Of a DNA stretch of 64,000 bases, positions 57,215 through 64,000 are shown piece by piece. The notes under the pieces were generated by a model. It had not been told where the DNA came from. It ran no database searches and was given only the letters and a program-made list of their open reading frames with translations. How positions within the stretch are numbered: position 1 is the stretch's first letter; each line of letters starts with the position of its first letter. The translations under genes were made by a program, and so were the position numbers. This stretch comes from Limnoperna fortunei (Eukaryota > Mollusca > Bivalvia > Mytilida > Modiolidae): the NCBI GenBank assembly GCA_944474755.1, contig OX104125.1, forward strand, positions 43,973,899 through 44,037,898, in the 5' to 3' direction.

Positions 57215-57987
57215 CTATTTAAATTCCATTTCAAAATTAAGTTCTGTTTCCGCTGATTCTTTTAATTTTCGGTTATCGGCTTCTGTTTTACATGTACATA
57301 TTCTCGTATTGGAGCACAACAACTTTCTTGAGGCATTTTTAAATTTTGACGAAGTTAAATTATATATAATTGGATTAACTGCGCTGTTCATGTACACCAG
57401 AACTCGCGGAAACGTTTTGAGTAACAGATATCCTTCAAGCTGCAAAGAAATGAGTTGTGATTTGTCCGCGAATATTAACCACAGACTTATTGCCCGCTGG
57501 GGCACTAAACATATAAAGAACATTAATATGACGACAAGCATGAGGCGTACCATTTGTCGCCTTTCTTTGAGCATTTTGTGGGCGTATCTATCTGCTAATT
57601 GGTTGATTAACTGCTTCCGGTATAATAGTGTATGACATATCTTCCCATAGAAAAATAGTAGCAAGCAAAACATAACACAAAAGAACAAAGCGAAGACAAC
57701 AATAAAATATGCCAAGATCCAAACGTGATTGATTGGCATTCGGCAAACTTTTATTGGCGTTCCATCGCGGAATTTTGAATCTCTAAATACAGGAATCAAT
57801 ACCATTGGTACACTTGCGGCAATGGAGACTAGCCAGACTACAAGTAATTGCGGTGCTATTACTCTTCCACGGCCCTCGTTATACTGCAATGGAAAACAAA
57901 TGCCTCTATAACGGTCCCAGGTAATGGCCAGGATGGATAGTACGGAGGACAGGGTTACCACATTCTCCACAAATGGCACAATTTTAC
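57215..57987 (-). CDS. Rhodopsin-class (class A) peptide-type GPCR, terminal exon (TM3 to C-terminus)
   Basis: The exon reads KIVPFVENVVTLSSVL..AITWDRY (TM3 with DRY), TM4 with its tryptophan (LLVVWLVSIAASVPMVLIPV), ECL2 with IKVCRMPINHVW, TM5 ending FFYGKICHTLL, and TM6 RLMLVVILMFFICLVPQRAI (P6.50). It then has TM7 YMNSAVNPIIYNL (NPxxY) and a short tail ending EMEFK-TAG. The frame is open up to 58147, but TTTTTTTTCTTCAACTAG at 57988-58005 is a strong acceptor. Starting at 57987 in phase 1 lets a preceding T create TGT, the conserved Cys3.25. The upstream exon(s) with TM1-TM2 were not found in the window. Sequence style is nearest to the GHSR/TRH-receptor-like peptide receptors of protostomes. 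The ligand is unknown. AATAAA (minus) lies at 57197-57192. Confidence 0.82.
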
Positions 57988-58009
57988 CTAGTTGAAGAAA
58001 AAAAATAAC

Positions 58010-59090
58010 TTTGTATGGGAACAGACAGAATACGAAACAATTAATTAAAATTACTAGTAGCACATGCGTGTTGACTACTTGCGTTCTATCGCTTAAATTT
58101 GCTACACAAAGTAAACACGCAAGTGCTAAGTTTAAGTAGACTGACATGATACAATGAACAAAAGAAATTCATTAATATTAGTACACATTTAATTAAAAAA
58201 ATATACTGTAACCTGCTTATCTTCCAAGATAATTATACGATTAGAATGTCGTGAAAAATACTAGTAATGAGATTTTGTGTAAACATCACAATATATGTTA
58301 AAACCAATGAAATTAACGCTTGTAAATGACAGCCATGACAGTGTACCTTCTGCTACAGACATTGAACCATGTGATATGACCTGACTGTACGCCACAATCT
58401 ATATAGAAGTCATGGTTTCTCTCTGTACGCGTTTGCTCAAAATCAGCAGACGTCTGGACACAGAAATGATGCACAGTCATGGACATAACGGACATTGACC
58501 ATATGTAAAAACATGTTGGAATAGCCAGAATAGGTAATTTTAAAATGTTGGAATAGCCAGAAGACACCAAGCAAATACATACATACTGTGGAGGATTTAG
58601 ACATTGATACATACAGACACACAATAATAGCTACGTTAATTAAAACACACAAAGTCAATACATATTAAAACATATATTAAACATTACTTACAGCAAATAC
58701 ACGATTTAAATAAATAACAATAAGTGTTGTAGAAAGAGCTATAAAGAATACAAAAGAAGTTTATTCACAACAGAGATTTTTAAATCTTAGGATTTTGTAA
58801 TTAACAATCAATACATAAAACGTGAAGAAAAGACTAGGGCGTTTTATAATGTAATGACATAAAATTTTTAAAAACTTTGTTAAGTTTTTGTTGGGTTCAA
58901 CCGTGACAGAAACAATAGAAGACCTTTTATGTTATATTTTTATATATAGAACATTTTTTATTTTAACACCTAAATTTTGATATAAATTCTATCACATAAA
59001 TTTGGTTTTAATAAATAGGTTTCCAAACAAAATTGATTTTTACATTCTGCATAAAATTTACCTCGTGATGATCATTTGTGAAAACCAAAT
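58010..59090. other. Probable GPCR intron or flank, no exon recognised
   Basis: A 30-bp duplication (tgttggaatagccagaa, twice in 58513-58562) is the only structure seen. Short minus frames here lack TM1/TM2 motifs (no GN..V or LA.AD). Confidence 0.4.
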
Positions 59091-59930
59091 TGAATAAACT
59101 GACCGTTCAACTGCCGTAAAATTGTATTTTTCAGTACTTTTTTATTCATCAAAACTGTGTTCTCATATAAAACTCAAACCACAGATTTCCAGTATTGATT
59201 TAAAGTTTGAGATCCATTGAAATTTAGAATGCTTTAGTGAATATAAATTAAGCATTACTTTATACATAACGGAAGATAACTTATTATTATTATCTAAAAT
59301 TATACTATTTTAGTACAAAACTTTTTTTTCGTTTAATTATAGTTTCCATCGGAAATATTCCTAATTCCCCGTAGACCATATAATTTGGCGTACTACATCG
59401 TACTTTGATAGACCATATAATTTGGCTTACTACATCGTACTTTGATAGACATTATAATTTGGCGTACTACATCGTACTTTCATCTCACTGAAGGTGTATT
59501 ATTTTCTATATCAATAAACTGACCGTTCAACTGCCGTAAAATTGTATTTTTCAGTACTTTTTTATTCATCAAAACTGTGTTCTCATATAAAACTCAAACC
59601 ACAGATTTCCAGTATTGATTTAAAGTTTGAGATCCATTGAAATTTAGAATGCTTTAGTGAATATAAATTAAGCATTACTTTATACATAACGGAAGATAAC
59701 TTATTATTATTATCTAAAATTATACTATTTTAGTAAAAAACTTTTTTTTCGTTTAATTATAGTTTCCATCGGAAATATTCCTAATTCCCCGTAGACCATA
59801 TAATTTGGCGTACTACATCGTACTTTGATAGACCATATAATTTGGCTTACTACATCGTACTTTGATAGACATTATAATTTGGCGTACTACATCGTACTTT
59901 CATCTAACTGAAGGTGTATTATTTTCTATA
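59091..59930. repeat. 420-bp tandem duplication, two near-identical copies
   Basis: 59091-59510 and 59511-59930 differ at only about two sites that I see (tagtacaaaac/tagtaaaaaac and catctcactg/catctaactg). Each copy contains three 38-bp subrepeats of 'atataatttggcgtactaca' plus 'tcgtactttgatagacc'. Confidence 0.93.
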
Positions 59931-59934
59931 TCAT

Positions 59935-60300
59935 CAAGTTTTCCAAACCCCCACATTTCTGATGCATACATTAATACAGGACTAACTAGTAAGTCGAACA
60001 ACTTTAGTTTAAGTCCACAGGGATAATGATACTTTTAATTTTTCAATAATTGCGTACACAGATTTTTGTGGTTGATGAAGGTTTTTACTTGCGGTACAAA
60101 AAATACAATCAAAGTTGAAAAGTACTCCAAGGTAGAAATAGGGGTCTATTATTTCAAAATTTTCCCCATTCATTGTAAAGTTCTGTTCACACTTTGTTTA
60201 CTTTTTACTAAAAATTATAGATTTCGTTGTACTTGTGTTAATGTTAAGTTTCCATTCATTACAGTAATTTTCAAAGCACCTCGGACTAGATTGCAGCTTT
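59935..60300 (-). pseudogene. LINE RT fragment
   Basis: Minus reading with frameshifts: WKLNINTSTTKSIIFSKK, FTMNGENFEIIDPYFYLGVL, NFDCIFCTASKNLHQPQK and LFDLLVSPVLMYASEMWGF. This is the thumb and downstream region of a non-LTR reverse transcriptase. The catalytic part would lie beyond the (TTGA)n tract and is missing. Confidence 0.75.
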
Positions 60301-60302
60301 AA

Positions 60303-60407
<105 letters not shown>

Positions 60408-60501
60408 AGGTGCGCCCGAACTAACAACCCAAATAAATTGTCATTTAGCTGATCTTTGACCTTTCGCCATTTAGCGCAATTTGTTTTTCTTGGTTTACAA
60501 A

Positions 60502-60748
60502 TTAAGGTATCCGTACCATATTTGACAACGTTAGTGGCCCGGATGTCCATTGTTTTTTACTGAAGCAGACGTCGGTAATGTTCGGCATACATCGGAAATA
60601 CTATTTGAGTAACTAATTTTTTTTGTTCAAAACTGTTAACATTGACACAAAGTAAAACCATATTTTTTATTTGCCTTATTAATTAGTAGTACATTGATTT
60701 AATAAAGCTCGAAAATAAAATGAAACGGTGACCTATGGGTCAGATACT
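60502..60748. mobile_element. MITE family M1, right end degraded
   Basis: TTAA at 60502-60505, then GGTATCCGTACCATATTTGA and the family core (gcagacgtcggtaatgttcg). The right end reads tatgggtcagatac without a following TTAA. Confidence 0.8.
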
Positions 60749-60900
60749 CTATTTGTAAACATGTTTTCTTATAAAAATGCCAATGAGCGATAATTAAAAC
60801 AGGTGCGAATTTCATGTTTAGCTAAGCTTTAATGACGTCATTATCGAGCGATGCTACAGTTATAGATTCAGGTTAGGCAAAGAACGATGTCTATAGCTTC

Positions 60901-61463
60901 AGTCACACTACACTGTATAGCGTTAACGGACGTCCAACGCATAACAAAATTTTCAATCCGTCCATGTCCGTTCGCATGCGTTTCTTTTCCGTTTATCATG
61001 CGGCGTTTGCGCTTCTTGTCCGGCGATGTCCGGCGGTGTTCGTTCCGTTCGGTGGAAAGTTTTGAACATGTTCAAAATTTGGAACGTACAACACCGATAA
61101 AGTTGTCCGTCAGATGTACGGTAACCATGCGCTGGTATGCGTTTTGTTCGTTACTCGTACGTTCCTTATTCTGTACTTGTCCAATTCGAGTCCGTTCTTT
61201 CCCGGTGGACCTGATTTACTGCCGGACTACTAACGGACATGCAGCGGATGTAACGTAAGTGTACGCTGCGTGTACGTTTTGTGTGGTACAAATCCGTTAC
61301 TAGTACGATGAAGTCCCCTAACTGTACGTCGTTCATCCGGTATATGTGATCGTTCGGTCATTGTGCGTTTTGCACGTTTTATGCGCCCCGTACAGCGGAT
61401 AACTTTCAGCCGCATTTTTCTTAGCGTTTGGCGTCCGTTAACGCTATGCGGTGTAGTGTGACT
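60901..61463. mobile_element. 563-bp TIR element, CpG-rich
   Basis: Inverted ends AGTCACACTACACtGtATAG continuing CGTTAACGGACGTC match over about 32 bp with two differences. The interior is rich in 'cgtccgtt', 'gtccggcg' and 'gtacgtt' motifs in both orientations and has far more CpG than its surroundings. Frames on both strands are not proteins. Target duplication is not obvious (flanks gcttc and gcacc). Confidence 0.78.
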
Positions 61464-61469
61464 GCACCT

Positions 61470-61925
61470 AAAATGTCTCAATACAGATATACCACACCTC
61501 GTGTTTCTTTCATACCTGAGAAAAAACTTCTTAGAGCGACGTAAAAATAGTCTAAATCAAACTCAAAATTCTGAGTATAAATACTTTAACAGCTAGACTG
61601 AAACTGTAAATTGCAAAAATTTAAAGATAGCTTGAAGTCAGACTTCTAGTGCAGTACGCTATGAAGAATGCAACTATTACTAACGTCACCTACCTGCATT
61701 CTTTATCTTATATTTAATAGTGATAAAAATTTTAACATAAATATTCAAAAAGACGAAACAAAAAACTTTCCTTATACAAAACCGTGTATCATATACGTCA
61801 TCCTGTGATGTGACGTCATCCTATGTTGACCACTGTGAACAGAGCAGAAATGAAAATACTGGTCAAGTGTGAACGCACGTATTGACGTATTATATACAGA
61901 GATGAATAGAATTATAATTATACAT
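61470..61925. other. Intergenic stretch, no gene seen
   Basis: No motif or repeat recognised. Confidence 0.35.
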
Positions 61926-61931
61926 ATTTTG

Positions 61932-62070
61932 TTTGTCTATTTGTTTGTTTGAACGGTTTTTAACCCCACTTTCAGCAATTTTTCAGCTATATTACGGCGA
62001 CAAGTTTTTACTGGGGAGGAATCCGCGCGAAGTTCCCGGACAAAAAACCATCGACCTTCGGTAGTTTTTA
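61932..62070 (-). mobile_element. SINE 3' part, minus, head missing
   Basis: 'tttgtctatttgtttgtttg', 'cccactttcagcaatttttc' and 'tttttactggggaggaatcc' are the inverted tail and distal body. Sequence similarity ends at about 62065. Confidence 0.75.
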
Positions 62071-62267
62071 CTTATTTAAAAATTAAGCGTACAAAAATTA
62101 TATAGATGTATATATGATATAACAAATATATGAGGGCCTGTGTATATTTAAACTAAAAGATTGGCCTCTTTAAAATGATAAAATATAAAACTAGCATAAT
62201 ACCTCGAAGATTCCACTGTTTCGCTTAAAGTTTAGCGAGCAGTATTTCAGTATTTTTACGATTTGTA

Positions 62268-62380
62268 TCTTTGTTTGAATGGTGTTTAACGCCACGTTCA
62301 GCAAATTTTCAGCTATATCATGGCGTCCAGTTTTTATACTATGGAAGAACGCCGAGGTACCCGTATAAAACCCCCGACAT
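62268..62380 (-). mobile_element. SINE 3' part, minus, head missing
   Basis: 'tttgtttgaatggtgtttaac' to 'ggtacccgtataaaacccccgac' is the inverted tail and distal body only. Confidence 0.8.
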
Positions 62381-62389
62381 GTTCCTACA

Positions 62390-63520
62390 TAGTAAATTAG
62401 AATACTTGGAAAAGGGGCGACACATTGAAAAGTTTGTTTGCCATTGTATTTGTATTCAGTGTTCATTTCGGTCGTATAATGTACATATATACACCCCAAT
62501 AACGTAATAGATGTGAACATTGATGAAACTAACTTTATTTAAAAAAAAAACTTAATTATTTTCTGTTCAAAAGCCGCGAGAGCGAGAGTTATATGCAATA
62601 GATAATTTTTATGTTCAAACATAAAAAACCAGATCGTAAAATAGATCAGATTAGTTTTAAAGAAATTAAAACCAATAAATTTTTTAAAAATGATATTGTT
62701 TCAACCAAAAGTTTTCAATGCTTTTAATATATCGTTTTTAATAAACAGATGTTTTTACTTTGACCAATGTTAAAATTAAACTAAAATGGGACTTGTTGAT
62801 CTGACATTCGAACAAGTACAAGTGTTAAAAAATATTTCTTGACCCTTGACTGTTGAATTAACCTGTCTCACACATTGTATGAACCTTGACCAAAAATGTG
62901 ACTTAAAAAAGATTTCCAGTTTATGCAGTCTAGAACAGGTTGCAATGGTAACTTCAAAGAGGAAATTATTATTTACACAAGTAGTTGCCAATCTTATATT
63001 AGATAAACACGGTAAGTAAATTTTATATGGGGAGAGCACGTAGCAACAAGTCTACATATAAAATTTACTAACCGATTACCCTAAAAATATCGGAATTCAA
63101 GCAAAATCATTTTTATTTTTATTGTTTTAATGTCGCCAAGAACTCTAACCTACTCTAAAATCTAATAACCGTGTATAAAAAAAATGGCTTACAGCGTGAC
63201 GTAAATCAGCCAATCCAGAACGCATGTATACAGTGAGGATATTATTCTATATTTATAAATGACTTTTATGACATTAATCAATGATAAATATTATAACAAG
63301 TATAATATTAATAAACAGAAACTTCCACAGTGCAGCCCAGCACGTACACAGGTGGCGAATAGGGGAAGACATCGCGTTGGTCTGGTGGGTTTTCAAGCAA
63401 TAATACGAAAAGACTTAAAGTAGACAGTGGTAGACTAAGGGAGTGCCACACGCCTCTCATTATAAAACAGATTTCATATATGACGTCTTCCAAACGCTTT
63501 GAAAACAAACTCTCGATTTA
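62390..63520. other. Intergenic stretch, no gene seen
   Basis: Short frames only. No family motif. Confidence 0.35.
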
Positions 63521-63589
63521 AATATTCAATAACATATGGTGTTCCAGTCATTTCAAAAATCACATCCCCGTGTGCTCTTGTAGTTCTTT

Positions 63590-63770
63590 GCTTGTCTTGT
63601 TTTACTATTCCATATTGTACCTTTGTATTACGAAAATCCACTAGGAAAAATGTTTCCGCGATAACACGCCCATATTTTATACGATGCCTTTTCTCTTGCT
63701 ACGTTGCGTTTTTAATTGACATTGCGTTGTTTACAACTTTTCGTTTACTTTCGTGACGTTCAACGGTATT
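63590..63770 (+). repeat. Interspersed repeat (family R3), copy 2
   Basis: Collinear with the minus strand of 43835-44100. It lies directly before the candidate exon at 63862, so it could also be a promoter-proximal insertion. Confidence 0.45.
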
Positions 63771-63861
63771 CTGACAAACCGCGAGACTTTTCCCACCTCC
63801 ACCGCAAATTATTTTCCTGTATCAAAAGAAAAACACAACCGAATTTCAAAATGCTGATAAA

Positions 63862-63922
63862 ATGTTGAAAACTAATTGCATGATTTCGGATCTACAACAG
63901 AAGCCTAAGCTCGAACAAATTG
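63862..63922 (+). CDS. Possible first coding exon of an unknown gene
   Basis: ATG at 63862 opens 20 codons (MLKTNCMISDLQQKPKLEQI) that end at a good donor (attg|gtaagc) in phase 1. An upstream ATG at 63851 gives only a 5-codon frame. Nothing identifies a family, and the rest of the gene would be outside the window. Confidence 0.25.
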
Positions 63923-64000
63923 GTAAGCAGTTGACATTTGTCACGCAAAACCACCAACACATAGTCACACACACGGTGACAGATTAATAGGTTCTTTCAT

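Noticed and set aside
57988..58147. N-terminal part of the GPCR frame (MSVYLNLALACLL...) as coding
   Set aside because: It lacks the TM2 and ECL1 hallmarks, and a strong acceptor at 57988 gives a better receptor; kept as a finding instead.
58313..58658. Frames of 71-103 codons as the missing GPCR TM1-TM2 exon or a secreted protein
   Set aside because: No GN..V or LA.AD motif, no matching phase-1 donor, and a duplicated 30-bp word inside.
60887..61481. Frames of 83-123 codons on both strands as genes
   Set aside because: Overlapping both-strand frames come from the CpG-rich TIR element and contain its TIRs.

Overview
This window is eukaryotic nuclear DNA from a mollusc, most likely a bivalve. 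It is AT-rich and intron-rich, and it is crowded with tRNA-derived SINEs whose bodies end in a 'gttaaacaccattcaaacaaac' type tail. It also carries many TIR mini-transposons, decayed LINE and other reverse-transcriptase elements, and minisatellites. Nothing in it looks prokaryotic. The organism call is inference from repeat style and gene structure.

Host genes. (1) 3003-7908 (+): the last four coding exons of a MAP3K2/3 (MEKK)-like serine/threonine kinase. Splice phases are clean and the HRD, DFG and APE motifs are intact; the glycine-rich loop and ATP-lysine exon lies upstream of the window or was not recognised. Its introns hold SINEs, a MITE and a 43-unit 20-bp minisatellite. (2) 57215-57987 (-): a terminal exon of a rhodopsin-class peptide-type GPCR covering TM3 to the C-terminus. 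The open frame extends upstream to 58147, but the exon probably starts at 57987, where a phase-1 acceptor would restore the conserved TM3 cysteine. (3) 63862-63922 (+): a possible first coding exon, weakly supported.

Transposon with genes. 34391-41965 is an apparently complete PIF/Harbinger DNA transposon of about 7.6 kb. It has terminal inverted repeats, a four-exon Myb/SANT-like gene on + (34616-37917, 382 aa) and a convergent three-exon HARBI1-type DDE transposase on - (41762-39535, 345 aa). Neither reading frame is broken. Its subterminal regions are dense in palindromes of the AACC..GGTT type, which are plausible Myb-protein sites.

Retroelements. 22200-30300 (-) is a mosaic of decayed pieces of a reverse-transcriptase element (IPKLHKNP, FDFSTLYTAIPH and HVINGDLNI motifs), interrupted by a LINE 3' end (26260-27045). 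44900-49600 (-) is one decayed but nearly full-length two-ORF non-LTR element with a SINE inserted between its ORFs. 59940-60300 (-) is another LINE RT remnant.

Small elements and arrays. A roughly 270-bp MITE family with TTAA target duplications occurs five times (3752, 22036, 33608, 34020, 60506). One copy lies beside an unoccupied duplicate of its own target. Other TIR or hairpin elements are at 28826, 30943, 53810 and 60901. Tandem arrays lie at 184, 1800, 2130, 4261, 8530, 17346, 18640, 53060, 54775/56595 (inverted pair), 59091 (420 bp x 2) and 60303 (TTGA)n. The remaining long stretches show no gene I can support.
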